Shown: in pieces, positions 15,447-24,187 of the stretch | Numbering within the stretch: position 1 is the stretch's first letter | How the letters are laid out: every line of letters starts with the position of its first letter | NCBI RefSeq assembly: GCF_003034995.1 | Contig: NZ_PZKF01000010.1 | Location: forward strand, 1-64,000 | Direction of reading: 5' to 3' | From: Phaeovulum veldkampii DSM 11550 | GTDB taxonomy: Bacteria; Pseudomonadota; Alphaproteobacteria; Rhodobacterales; Rhodobacteraceae | Length of the DNA stretch: 64,000 bases | The notes under the pieces: generated by a model | Databases searched by the model: none | What the model was told of the DNA's origin: nothing | What the model saw: only the letters and a program-made list of their open reading frames with translations | Program-made: the position numbers and the translations under genes

Positions 15447-18089
15447 GTGGCGCTCGTATCTAATTCCCACTTCGGGGCCAACATAGTTTTGACAAAGGAC
15501 AGCGTGGTTCACGGTGAGCCCTTCCGTGAAATGCTTGAAGAAATTCATTTTTCTGAGTTTCGGTATCCAGGCGGAGCGGTTACAGAGCAACAAACCTGGG
15601 AAAATGGTGGACTGAGCAGAGTTTTTGGACCGAGCATGGAGCCCGGGACCGATGGATACGTCATGACTCTGCGAGAAGCGATGGAGCTTGCCGATGACCA
15701 TGACGCAGGATTGACGGTAGTTATTCCAACAACTCAGTTTTATGATCCGACAACCCAGACATTTGAAACCGCAGGATTCGAACGCTACCTGAGCGAATTA
15801 CGGAACGCGATAACTGAAAACCCTGAGGCAAAGGTGACTGGATTTCAAATTGGCAACGAGTTCTGGTCATCCATGACCGCTTCAGACTACGGAACAATAG
15901 CGAACATTCAGATATCTTATCTCGACGACCTACGGAAGGAACTGTCCCAGACTTTGGGAGAAGATTGGGCAGTTCCGTCAATTGGAATTCAGGCCGGGGC
16001 TGCTTGGAGCTCGGATGGCATTGAACAGAGCCGTGAAATTGCCGAAGCTATTTCAGCCGAAAATCGCCCATTGATCGATACGATATATCAAAACACTTAC
16101 CCCGACGCAGAACGATCACTCGATTGGCAAGCGGACTGGAGCATCCGGCCAGCGGTTACCTTCAGTGAATCTGAAGGCTTTTCGTCCAATCTGAAGGTAT
16201 CGTTGTCCGAATTCAACATCGCAGCAAACAGTGCTGTGGGTGTAAATCTGGCTGGGGCATGGATAGAGGAGTTTGCCAGATATATTGATATTGGAGTGGA
16301 TGAGGTAATCCATTGGGGAACGCAGTATAAATGGTTGTCCAACAAGCTGTATGATGCTCAGTTTCCTGAGGCGGAGGCCAATGCATCAGAGATTCACGTT
16401 ATAGCAACGCCGCTGGGTCAGATTTACGATCTGGCGCAGGCGAACCTATCAGGCAAGCAAACGATCTCTGATATCGATGCAGTGGAAGGGATGGTTGTTC
16501 CGGAGGAGATCGGAATCACCGGATTTCAGGAGGCCGGGCAAAAAATCGTATTCCTCCACAATAATAGTGGAGAGACCGCGCAAATCGATATTTCAAGCGC
16601 GGTCATCGGCAAGCACGCCATCTTGCATCATCTGATTTCTGCCGATTCACCTTACACCGGCTCCGTGGATGAAAGCATATCATCACCGTTTCCGGATGGG
16701 GAGATTGCTGATTCCCGAGGGGACATGAAGGTCACAAGCGGAGAGGCATTGGCTTCTTCGATCACGCTCAATGACAACGAATTGGTCATGCTGACCATCT
16801 CGGATCCCGAGGTTGATTTGACTATCGAGGGTGCACATCATCAGACGGATCATCGAACCGGCACAACCGATGATGTGATATTCGGTGCCTCGGGCAACGA
16901 CATTCTACGGGGGCATGTCGGGAATGACAACCTAGACGGCGGTGGCGGGAACGACATTCTGACCGGCGGGGTGGGGAATGACACTCTTCGTGGGGGGGAT
17001 GATGATGACATCATCATTTCAGACCGTGGAGAGGATGTCATAGATGGCGGTAGTGGCGACGATCTGATCATCCTGACGGGCGAGCGGGATGGTGATAGGG
17101 CGTCGGTCACCGGAGGAGATGGGGAGGACATATTTCTTTTTGGTGGCTGCCACGATACGGTTGTTCATGATTTGAGTGCCGAAGATCGGCTCGGGTTTGA
17201 CGGAGTGTTTAGAAATCAGGACGATCTCGCAGAAGCAACCCGAATTCAAGATGACGATCTAATCGTTTCTGGCCCAGAAGGAAACGATATCGTGTTGGTT
17301 GGCGCGGCTTCCTTGAGTGAAAAACTGTCGAGCATGGTCTTGGACTTTTCCTCCCAAGAGGAGGTCGATTCAATTATGATGGGGCGGCTTTCAAAATTGA
17401 CCCTGGATCAGTTGAAGGAGCTTTATCTGAATTTTTCAAACGTGGATGGTGTTCCTGATAGTCAGCCGCCCGCGGCCCAGCCTGCTAGTGAAGCTGGACC
17501 GGTAGATATCCGAGCCGATGAAGTATTTGGACGATCCCTGACTGTTCTTGATGATTCATCGGATGCGGTGGCGAATGCGATGCCGTGGAGTTCCAGCGTA
17601 AGCTACTGGCCGGATTATGATGTAATCGCGAACCGGATCACCATTGGCCCGGAAGATGACGATGATCTCGAAACGCTCGAGCCCGGAACGGGGATTGGAA
17701 GTGAGCCGGACCCAGGGGGGAACCCTGCACCGGAGGATGACGGCATTGAAATCGAAGCGCCTGAGTGGACCGATGGAAATCCCGACTTCGTGCCCCCGGA
17801 TGACGATCCTCAAGAAAGCGAGATTGATCCCATTTCTGGAGCAGGAGGAGGGTGTTTTGTTGCGACCGCAGCATTTGGCGATCGCATGCATCCAGATGTC
17901 GTTTCTTTACGGGGTTTCCGAGACAAGCATCTGGTGAGATTTGGGCTTGGTCGCGCCTTTATCAGGTTTTATTGGTGGATTGGCCCGAAATTGGCCCGTA
18001 CGACAAAGCCACATCAACTTCGTGCAAAAGCAGCAAGGTGGGTTCTTTCGAACCTAGTGGCTGTCTTGCGGCGCTCCGGCCTCACCTGA
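15447..18089 (+). CDS. Large glycosidase-like RTX protein with CFI-box C-terminus
   Basis: The 880-aa protein starts at GTG 15447 with GAGGG upstream. Residues about 1-340 resemble a clan A glycosidase barrel: FRYPGGAVTE, acid/base-type E138 in FQIGNEFW and nucleophile-type E255 in VSLSEFN. Residues about 471-541 hold calcium-binding RTX nonapeptides (GASGNDILRG, GGGGNDILTG, GGVGNDTLRG). An acidic proline-rich linker follows. The last 78 residues start at C803 (CFVATAAFGDRMHPDV) and match the CFI-box-CTERM type of domain. RTX repeats and no signal peptide suggest type I secretion, but no transporter is adjacent. Substrate is unknown. Codon use is less GC-rich than in neighbours. Confidence 0.8.
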   Translation: MALVSNSHFGANIVLTKDSVVHGEPFREMLEEIHFSEFRYPGGAVTEQQTWENGGLSRVFGPSMEPGTDGYVMTLREAMELADDHDAGLTVVIPTTQFYDPTTQTFETAGFERYLSELRNAITENPEAKVTGFQIGNEFWSSMTASDYGTIANIQISYLDDLRKELSQTLGEDWAVPSIGIQAGAAWSSDGIEQSREIAEAISAENRPLIDTIYQNTYPDAERSLDWQADWSIRPAVTFSESEGFSSNLKVSLSEFNIAANSAVGVNLAGAWIEEFARYIDIGVDEVIHWGTQYKWLSNKLYDAQFPEAEANASEIHVIATPLGQIYDLAQANLSGKQTISDIDAVEGMVVPEEIGITGFQEAGQKIVFLHNNSGETAQIDISSAVIGKHAILHHLISADSPYTGSVDESISSPFPDGEIADSRGDMKVTSGEALASSITLNDNELVMLTISDPEVDLTIEGAHHQTDHRTGTTDDVIFGASGNDILRGHVGNDNLDGGGGNDILTGGVGNDTLRGGDDDDIIISDRGEDVIDGGSGDDLIILTGERDGDRASVTGGDGEDIFLFGGCHDTVVHDLSAEDRLGFDGVFRNQDDLAEATRIQDDDLIVSGPEGNDIVLVGAASLSEKLSSMVLDFSSQEEVDSIMMGRLSKLTLDQLKELYLNFSNVDGVPDSQPPAAQPASEAGPVDIRADEVFGRSLTVLDDSSDAVANAMPWSSSVSYWPDYDVIANRITIGPEDDDDLETLEPGTGIGSEPDPGGNPAPEDDGIEIEAPEWTDGNPDFVPPDDDPQESEIDPISGAGGGCFVATAAFGDRMHPDVVSLRGFRDKHLVRFGLGRAFIRFYWWIGPKLARTTKPHQLRAKAARWVLSNLVAVLRRSGLT

Positions 18090-18202
18090 GGACATCGAGA
18101 TCGGCGACAAAGAGTTGTGGACGGCTCTGATGATGGGTTGGGTAGCCCCTCCTGACGGCACTTGCGCCAGATTGATCCGGACGGGAGCAGGAGGAATTGG
18201 CT

Positions 18203-18568
18203 ATGAAGAGAGTCTCGATCATCGGCGTTGACCTGGCGAAGCAGGTCTTTCAACTGCACGGTGCGACAGCGGAGGGCGAAGTCGTGTTTCGCAAGAAACT
18301 GTCGCGCAAGCAGTTTCTTGCGTTCATGCAGATGCATCCCGGATGTCTCGTTGCCATGGAAGCCAGCGCGACATCTCATTATTGGGCGCGGACGTTGGCG
18401 CAAATCGGGCACGAGGTGCGCCTGATCGCCCCGAAGTTCGTCAAGCCGTATTTGAAGAACCAGAAGAACGACATGGCGGATGCCGAGGCCATCGCGGAGG
18501 CGGCCAGCCGACCGACCATGCGTTTCGTCGAGGTGAAGACGCCCCAAGTTCAACAGCAAATCCGCTAA
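18203..18568 (+). pseudogene. IS110-family transposase, N-terminal fragment
   Basis: ATG 18203 follows AGGAGGAAT. The 121 residues cover the DEDD RuvC-like domain: D10 in IGVDLAKQVFQLHG, glutamate in VAMEASATSHYWA, and aspartates in NDMADAEAIAEA. The frame stops after TPQVQQQIR, whereas full proteins of this family continue for about 200 more residues with a serine-containing C-terminal domain. The rest is absent, so this is a remnant. Confidence 0.88.
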
Positions 18569-18666
18569 GTAATTGAATTCATTTGTGGTGATTTCTGGAA
18601 TTGCCACAACATAAGGCGGTTTAAGCAGGCTTTGAGACGTCTAGTGACAGAAAGGGGCGACAGCGA

Positions 18667-18933
18667 CTACCTGCTTCGGGCCTTTGAGAACGGAGGGCGT
18701 GGCACGCCACCGGCTACAACGTCAACGCCAGCATATGGACGAGCGTCGAACTGTGTCAGGTCAGCCTGTATGCCTTCGACCACATTCCAGTGTCGTCGGT
18801 TGATGCGGAGAGTCTGGCGGCACCAATCATCGATCTCAACGAGTGCTTGGTGCCCGAAGCCCGCCTGCTCCACGCTCAATGCCTGGCCGCCAGCGCCAGC
18901 GCAAAGCTCGATTGAGGTCAGATCGCAGTGCAT
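18667..18933 (-). pseudogene. C5 cytosine DNA methyltransferase, truncated and catalytically dead
   Basis: The 88-residue frame begins with motif I (IELCAGAGGQALSVEQAGF), continues through an acidic motif II region (ALVEIDDWCRQTLRINRRHW) and reaches motif IV as AGGVPRPPFSKA. In active enzymes motif IV is PCPPFS with the nucleophile cysteine; here residue 79 is arginine, explained by one T-to-C change (TGC to CGC). The frame ends a few residues later and no further methyltransferase motifs follow. It is probably the leftover of a restriction-modification or solitary methylase gene. Confidence 0.8.
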
Positions 18934-19201
18934 TTCGCGCCTCGCTTGATGTCCGCAACACGATACAGCGACAACAAGAACAAAATGTCAACGCGGGTCA
19001 TCGCGCTGTAATTACTGACACGGTCGCGGCACTGACTAAATGGTGCCCGGCTATGATCGTGACCAGCGGGTCGCGGAATTTACGAAGTGCGCTTAGGTTC
19101 GCTGAACCTGTGTGAACCTGAGACACCTGTATAAACCATGAACAAAGGCCGATTGCGAACCGTGCCTTTCACCAAAGAACAATGGGTTGGGCAGTGCGAC
19201 G

Positions 19202-19251
19202 TTCGTTCACATCGAAGATGTCAGGGGTTCAAATCCCTTATCACCCACCAT
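19202..19251 (+). repeat. Attachment repeat at the distal end of the island
   Basis: Exact 50-bp copy of 13094-13143. It resembles a 3' half of tRNA-Val but has no D arm or acceptor 5' strand, so it is not a tRNA gene. The flanking stretches (18934-19201 and 19252-19372) hold no supported gene. Confidence 0.95.
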
Positions 19252-19372
19252 GAATTCACCGATCAGGGGCGCGCCGAGGGCGGCGCCCCTTTTCGTTTCC
19301 CGACCGATTGCGACGGCCCCCTGCCTGCCACCGCTTGCCTGACGCCGACAAGCCCGCTACAAGCACCGCGCC

Positions 19373-19448
19373 GGGTGATTAGCTCAGTTGGTAGAGCGCC
19401 TCGTTTACACCGAGGATGTCGGGGGTTCGAGTCCCTCATCACCCACCA
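19373..19448 (+). tRNA. tRNA-Val(TAC)
   Basis: The gene reads GGGTGATTAGCTCAGTTGG at the 5' end, has anticodon stem CCTCG/CGAGG with loop TTTACAC giving anticodon TAC, and T arm GGGTTCGAGTCCC. CCA is encoded. It lies about 120 bp beyond the distal island repeat, so before the insertion the two tRNA-Val genes were close neighbours. Confidence 0.96.
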
Positions 19449-19478
19449 TTTCAGCGGTTTCCAGACCGGGCGCGTCGT

Positions 19479-20162
19479 TCAGCGGTCAGATTTCACCAGT
19501 CGCAGGGCCGCGCGGCGTGTTTCGGGGGTGGAGGCGCCGGGGCGGGCGGGCGGCTCGGCGAGGCCGTGGGGGGCAAGCGGCCAGGTCACAGGCAGGCTCA
19601 TGTCAACCGGCAGGCCCGCCAGAGCCGGGGCGATGGCGGCGCTTGCCAGATCAAAGCGGCGCGGGCTGCGGCCGATGCTGCCTTCGGCCACCAGACAGCC
19701 CAGCACCCGGTTCACATCGCCCAGATCCGAGGTCAGCGGCAGCAACAGCAGCCGTGCAGCCAGCGCAGGCTGGCCGATGCCGGTTTCGGCGTGCAGGCTG
19801 GCCTCGGCCACGGCGGGGTTGGCAAAGACCGCCTCCAGCAGTTCGGCCGCGGGCTTGCGCGACAGCGGCGCAAAGAAGGTGCTGAGCGGCATCCCCCGCA
19901 CCTCCATCCCCATCAGGTCGTTCAGATGCATTCCCGCCAGCCGGAACCGGCCCATGCCCGGCGCGATCCGTTCCAGCAGAAAGGTGTAATCCAGCGCGCG
20001 TTCGATGCCGCGGGGGTCCACCTCGGCGCGGGCGGGCACCGGGCGGCCCTGCCGCAGCGCTTCCCAATAGCTGCGCAGATCGGCCAGGGCGCGGTCGGCG
20101 GGGCTGCGCGGTGCGGTGCCCAGCGCGATGATCTTGCCGTCAGTGTGGTCATTCAGGTCCAT
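19479..20162 (-). CDS. PAS domain protein (PAS_5 type)
   Basis: The 227-aa cytosolic protein has a PAS-like core around residues 25-150 (LRSYWEALRQGRPVPARAEV; RIAPGMGRFRLAGMHLNDLM; EVRGMPLSTFF), matching the alphaproteobacterial PAS_5 family of stand-alone PAS proteins. No kinase, cyclase or DNA-binding output domain is attached. Ligand and partner are unknown. It is divergent from yicC with a short shared intergenic region. Confidence 0.8.
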   Translation of the reverse strand: MDLNDHTDGKIIALGTAPRSPADRALADLRSYWEALRQGRPVPARAEVDPRGIERALDYTFLLERIAPGMGRFRLAGMHLNDLMGMEVRGMPLSTFFAPLSRKPAAELLEAVFANPAVAEASLHAETGIGQPALAARLLLLPLTSDLGDVNRVLGCLVAEGSIGRSPRRFDLASAAIAPALAGLPVDMSLPVTWPLAPHGLAEPPARPGASTPETRRAALRLVKSDR

Positions 20163-20298
20163 GCGGGCACTCCCGGAAAGGTTCGACGCGGGGGGCGGGC
20201 CATGCTAGGTCTGCCCCGTTCAGCTTTGCGTAACTATACCGGGGTGAGCGAGACTGCGGTGAGGAAAGTTACCAAATGGTTAAGGGCAGGGCAGGGTG

Positions 20299-21213
20299 AT
20301 GGGCGAGACGGGCCACGATGCCGTGATCGTATCGATGACGGGCTTTGCCGCGCGGCAGGGGGCCGGGGCGGGGTGCGACTGGGTGTGGGATATTCGCTCG
20401 GTCAATGGCAAGGGGCTGGATCTGCGGCTGCGCCTGCCCGATGGCATCGAGGGGCTGGAGCCTGCGCTGCGCGAGGCGGTGGGCCGCGTGGCCAGCCGCG
20501 GCAATGTCAGCGTGACGCTGCGGCTGTCCAGGCCGGGGGCGGCAGAGGTTGCGCAGTTGAACCCTGCGGGGCTGGAGGCGGCGCTGACTCTGCTGGAGCG
20601 GATCACCGCGGCGGCCAATGCCCGCGGGCTGGAACTGGCGGCGCCGCGCGCGACCGACCTTGCCACCCTGCGCGGCGTCACCGAACCCGCAACCCCCGCC
20701 CCCGACACCGGCGCCTTGCGCGCGGCGCTGTTGGCCGATCTGCCGCCGCTGCTGGCGGAATTTGACGCGATGCGCCGGGCCGAGGGGGCGGCGCTGGCCC
20801 GCGTTCTGGCCGGGCAGATCGACCGGATCGCGGCCCTGACCGAGGCCGCAGCGCTGGCCGCCGAGGCCCGCCGCCCCGAGGCGGCCGAAGCCCTGCGTGC
20901 GGCGCTGGCCCGCGTGATGGAGAGCGCCCCCGGCGCCGACCCGGCGCGTGTCGCGCAGGAACTGGCGATGATCGCGGTAAAATCCGACGTAACCGAAGAG
21001 CTTGACCGCCTGCGCGCCCATGTCGCCGCAGCCCGGGCGCTGCTGCACATGCCGGGCCCGGTAGGGCGCAAGTTCGATTTTTTGGCCCAGGAATTCGGCC
21101 GCGAGGCGAATACCTTGTGTTCCAAGGCCGGCTCGGCCGCGCTGACCGCCATCGGGCTTGACCTCAAGCACGTCATCGACCAGATGCGCGAGCAGATCCA
21201 GAACGTGGAGTAG
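20299..21213 (+). CDS. yicC: YicC/YloC-family endoribonuclease
   Basis: The 304-aa protein has the signature start VSMTGFAARQ and the conserved C-terminus LDRLRAHVAAARALLHMPGP followed by RKFDFLAQEFGREANTLCSK. Known members are ribonucleases that cleave small RNAs and mRNAs. The neighbour is gmk, 3 bp downstream, an arrangement found widely in bacteria. GTG 20296 is an alternative start adjoining ATG 20299. Confidence 0.92.
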   Translation: MGETGHDAVIVSMTGFAARQGAGAGCDWVWDIRSVNGKGLDLRLRLPDGIEGLEPALREAVGRVASRGNVSVTLRLSRPGAAEVAQLNPAGLEAALTLLERITAAANARGLELAAPRATDLATLRGVTEPATPAPDTGALRAALLADLPPLLAEFDAMRRAEGAALARVLAGQIDRIAALTEAAALAAEARRPEAAEALRAALARVMESAPGADPARVAQELAMIAVKSDVTEELDRLRAHVAAARALLHMPGPVGRKFDFLAQEFGREANTLCSKAGSAALTAIGLDLKHVIDQMREQIQNVE

Positions 21214-21216
21214 GCA

Positions 21217-21873
21217 ATGGCGGGTTTGGCGGCAGGTTCGATGCGGCGCGGGCTTCTGATCATTCTCTCGTCGCCCTCGGGCGCGGGCAAATCGACGCTG
21301 GCCAGGCGGCTGATGCAATGGGATCCGACGATGCGGTTTTCCGTGTCGGCCACCACCCGCACGCCGCGGCCCGGCGAGGTGGAGGGGCAAGATTACTACT
21401 TTCTCGACAAGGAGGCATTTCGCGCCAGTGTCGAAGCGGGCGAGATGCTGGAACATGCCGAGGTGTTCGGCAATTTCTACGGCTCGCCCCGAAAGCCGGT
21501 GGAACAGGCGCTGGAGGCGGGGCGCGATGTACTGTTCGATGTCGATTGGCAGGGCGCACAGCAAATCCGCAATTCGGCGCTGGGGCGTGACTCGCTGTCG
21601 ATCTTCATTCTGCCGCCCTCGATCCCAGAACTGGAACGTCGCTTGCGTTTCCGCGCGCAGGACAGCGACGAAACAATCCACCGCCGGATGGAAAAAAGCC
21701 GCGACGAGATCAGTCACTGGGCCGAATACGACTATGTTCTGGTCAATGAGGATCTGCACGAAACCGAGGAACGGTTGCAGCATATCATCACCGCCCAGCG
21801 CCTGCGTCGCCAGCAGCAACCCGCGTTGACCGATCACGTCCGCCTGCTGAACAGGGAGTTTGACGCCCGATGA
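21217..21873 (+). CDS. gmk: Guanylate kinase
   Basis: The 218-aa enzyme converts GMP to GDP with ATP. It has the P-loop [11 protein letters not shown], the GMP-binding region [19 protein letters not shown] and the motif [12 protein letters not shown] shorter start at ATG 21241 ([11 protein letters not shown]) would give a protein closer to the usual 205-210 aa. It sits between yicC and the hexapeptide protein, overlapping the latter by 4 bp. Confidence 0.96.
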   Translation: MAGLAAGSMRRGLLIILSSPSGAGKSTLARRLMQWDPTMRFSVSATTRTPRPGEVEGQDYYFLDKEAFRASVEAGEMLEHAEVFGNFYGSPRKPVEQALEAGRDVLFDVDWQGAQQIRNSALGRDSLSIFILPPSIPELERRLRFRAQDSDETIHRRMEKSRDEISHWAEYDYVLVNEDLHETEERLQHIITAQRLRRQQQPALTDHVRLLNREFDAR

Positions 21874-22388
21874 TCTACGAACTTGACGGGATCGCACCGC
21901 AGATCGCGCCCGACGCCTGGGTAGCACCCGATGCCAACCTGATCGGCAAGGTGGTGCTGGAGCCGGGCGCCAGCATCTGGTTTGGCGCCACCCTGCGCGG
22001 CGATAACGAGGAAATCCGGGTCGGCGCGGGCAGCAATGTGCAGGAAAACTGCGTGCTGCACACCGACATGGGCTTTCCGCTGGTGATCGGGGCCGATTGC
22101 ACGGTGGGCCACAAGGCGATGCTGCACGGCTGCATCATCGGCGCGGGCAGTCTGATCGGCATGGGCGCCACGGTGCTGAACGGCGCCAAGATCGGACGGG
22201 GCTGTCTGATCGGGGCTGGGGCACTGATTACCGAGGGCAAGGACATTCCCGATTTTTCGCTGGTGATGGGGGCGCCGGGCAAGGTGGTGCGGGTGCTGGA
22301 TGCGGCGGCGCAGGCGCGCCTTCTGGCATCGGCGGCGCATTACCGCGCCAATGCACGGCGCTATGGCGCGGGGCTGCGGGCGCTGTAG
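21870..22388 (+). CDS. Gamma-carbonic-anhydrase-like hexapeptide protein
   Basis: The 172-aa protein forms a left-handed beta helix from hexapeptide repeats ([36 protein letters not shown]). Metal ligands fitting the family are in [15 protein letters not shown]. Members are gamma carbonic anhydrases or related acyltransferase-like proteins of unknown activity (YrdA/PaaY type). It overlaps gmk by ATGA, so the two are coupled. Confidence 0.85.
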   Translation: MIYELDGIAPQIAPDAWVAPDANLIGKVVLEPGASIWFGATLRGDNEEIRVGAGSNVQENCVLHTDMGFPLVIGADCTVGHKAMLHGCIIGAGSLIGMGATVLNGAKIGRGCLIGAGALITEGKDIPDFSLVMGAPGKVVRVLDAAAQARLLASAAHYRANARRYGAGLRAL

Positions 22389-22413
22389 CGCAGGGTCACA
22401 GGATTCGCAGGGG

Positions 22414-22809
22414 TCAGGGGGCGGGCAACTCGATCAGGTCGAAATCAAGACCGGGGCAGATGGCGCGGATTTCGCGCAAGATCAGGTTGCGGTCGGGAAC
22501 GGGTTGTGTGGTGGCGCGCAGCGCCCCGCGGTAGCCGAGGCTTACCAACCTTTCAGCCAGATCAAGGGCGTCAAACCCGGCCACCATCAGCGGGCACAGC
22601 GCCACATCCGGTTGAACCCGGTCCAGCAGCGCGCCATCAAGCTCGCGATGCCCGGTCTGAAATATCTGCGTGCCGGTGACGCCGCGCAGGCTGGAGGGCA
22701 GATGATGAGCTGGTTCGACAACAAGAATGACGCGTCCGGTGGACGCCATCCGCTCGATACAGGCGGATGCGGAGCGCAGTGACCTGCTCCGGAAATGTTC
22801 AGCCGCCAT
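22414..22809 (-). CDS. Conserved-looking hypothetical protein, 131 aa
   Basis: ATG 22807-22809 follows GAAGGGGA; an upstream ATG at 22869 would add 20 residues. The alternating strands and helices (RVILVVEPAH; PDVALCPLMVAGFDALDLAE; GYRGALRATTQPVPD; LDFDLIEL) look like a receiver-type alpha/beta fold, but the expected phospho-acceptor aspartate is not evident. Position divergent from the PhoR-like kinase hints at signalling, without further support. Confidence 0.55.
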   Translation of the reverse strand: MAAEHFRSRSLRSASACIERMASTGRVILVVEPAHHLPSSLRGVTGTQIFQTGHRELDGALLDRVQPDVALCPLMVAGFDALDLAERLVSLGYRGALRATTQPVPDRNLILREIRAICPGLDFDLIELPAP

Positions 22810-23037
22810 GTGGTCCCCTTCGACCTTGACAGATTGCGGGGAACTTGTCGGAAGAACTGCCTCCATCAAAGGAAGTATTCAGTTTTTGCGCGACACCACT
22901 CTTTATACTACACGCTTAGGTTTACAGATAATGAAGCCTACACTCAAGAAATATTGACTCGGCTGCGTTCTCGCCTGCGGTCGGTTTACAATGCCAGGGG
23001 CTTTCTGCAAGCCTTGGGCGGGAAGACGGGGGGTTTT

Positions 23038-24081
23038 ATGGATGATGCGCTGATGGTGGCGGTAATCGACGGGGTGCCGCTGCCGGTGCTGATCGTCGAT
23101 GGCGATGAACGGGTGCTGGCTGCCAACAGCCCGGCCCGGCGATTGTTTGGCGAGGCGCCCGAGGGGCGGCCCTTTGTCACCATCCTGCGCCAGCCGGTGC
23201 TGGGGCTGGCGCTGGAGGCGGCCCTGCGGCAGGGCACATCCACGCGGGTGCGCGCGCAGATCACCGGATCAGGCCCCGAAGCGCGGGGCGAGATTGTGGC
23301 CATGGTGCAGGCCGCGCCCTTGCCGGGGGGGCGGGCAATGCTGGCCTTTGAAGACATCAGCGCGCTGGAACATGCCGAGGCGATGCGGCGCGATTTTGTG
23401 GCCAATGTCAGCCATGAGTTGCGCACACCACTGACGGCGCTGCTGGGCTTTATCGAAACCCTGCGCGGGGCGGCGCGCGATGATCCGGCCGCGCGCGAGC
23501 GGTTTCTGGGCATCATGGAGCGCGAGGCGGGGCGGATGAACCGGCTGGTGGGCGATCTGTTGTCGCTCAGCCGGGTCGAGGCCGAGGAACGCCGCCGCCC
23601 GACGACGCGGGTCGATCTCGCGGCGCTGGTGCATTCGACGCTGGTCACTCTGCGCCCGCAGGCCGAAGCCGCGGGGGTGGAGTTGATCGCCGAAGGGATG
23701 GCGGGGCCGGTTCCGGTGCCCGCCGATGCCGACCAACTGACGCAGGTGTTTCACAATCTGGTCGAGAATGCGGTGAAATACGGCGGCGCGGGCGGCGAGG
23801 TGCGCGTCGGTCTGACCAGGTTGCCCTATGAGCCGGTGCTGCGCGGCCCGGCGATTCAGGTTTCGGTGGTTGACCGAGGCGAGGGGATCGACGCGATCCA
23901 CCTGCCGCGCCTGACCGAGCGGTTCTATCGCGTCGACTCGCACCGCTCGCGCGAGAAGGGCGGCACCGGGTTGGGGCTGGCGATCGTCAAGCATATCATC
24001 GCCCGCCACCGCGGCCGGTTCCGCATTGAAAGCGTGAAGGGCGAGGGCAGCCGGTTCAGCGTGATCCTGCCCGAGACCTGA
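23038..24081 (+). CDS. PAS-containing sensor histidine kinase, PhoR-like
   Basis: The 347-aa protein starts at ATG 23038 after GGGGGTTTT; a longer frame reaching 22795 lacks homologous-looking sequence. Residues 1-110 form a PAS domain (PVLIVDGDERVLAANSPARR). The box VANVSHELRTPLTALLGFIE has H126. ATPase motifs are NLVENAVKYGG, VVDRGEGI and GGTGLGLAIVKHI. The domain order resembles PhoR but no membrane helix is visible, and no phoB or pst gene follows. A terminator-like repeat ends the transcript. Confidence 0.85.
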   Translation: MDDALMVAVIDGVPLPVLIVDGDERVLAANSPARRLFGEAPEGRPFVTILRQPVLGLALEAALRQGTSTRVRAQITGSGPEARGEIVAMVQAAPLPGGRAMLAFEDISALEHAEAMRRDFVANVSHELRTPLTALLGFIETLRGAARDDPAARERFLGIMEREAGRMNRLVGDLLSLSRVEAEERRRPTTRVDLAALVHSTLVTLRPQAEAAGVELIAEGMAGPVPVPADADQLTQVFHNLVENAVKYGGAGGEVRVGLTRLPYEPVLRGPAIQVSVVDRGEGIDAIHLPRLTERFYRVDSHRSREKGGTGLGLAIVKHIIARHRGRFRIESVKGEGSRFSVILPET

Positions 24082-24095
24082 GCCCGGACCGGGAA

Positions 24096-24151
24096 GGGGG
24101 GCTGTCTGCCCCCCTCTGGGCCTGCGGCCCATTCACCCCCCGAGGATATTT
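24096..24151 (+). repeat. Two-hairpin intergenic repeat, copy A
   Basis: Hairpin 1 is GGGGGGC-TGTCT-GCCCCCC (24096-24114). Hairpin 2 is TGGGCC-TGC-GGCCCA (24117-24131). A box TTCACCCCCCGAGGATATTT follows. The same layout recurs at 31802-31859. It lies after the PhoR-like gene and opposite the end of the alpha-glucosidase gene, and may act as a terminator. Confidence 0.75.
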
Positions 24152-24187
24152 CGGCCAAGATGAAAGACAGCGGATGGCCTGCTGCGG

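Larger units (their letters stand above)
13094..19251. mobile_element. Decayed genomic island inserted in tRNA-Val(CAC)
   Basis: About 6.1 kb lies between two perfect 50-bp direct repeats (13094-13143 and 19202-19251), the first being the 3' half of tRNA-Val(CAC). An integrase fragment sits next to the tRNA in the usual place. The cargo is a large RTX/CFI-box protein, several IS pieces and a broken DNA methyltransferase. The sequence between 15121 and 19200 has lower GC and different codon use from its surroundings. With the integrase truncated the island is probably no longer self-mobile. Confidence 0.9.

Noticed and set aside
18014-18607. 197-codon minus-strand frame over the IS110 fragment
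   Set aside because: Antisense to the recognised DEDD domain; no protein signature.
19202-19251. Possible third tRNA-Val
   Set aside because: Only the 3' half is present; it is the distal att copy of the island.
19416-20765. 449-codon plus-strand frame across the PAS gene and yicC start
   Set aside because: Overlaps two supported genes in other frames and has repetitive R/G/A/Q-rich sequence.
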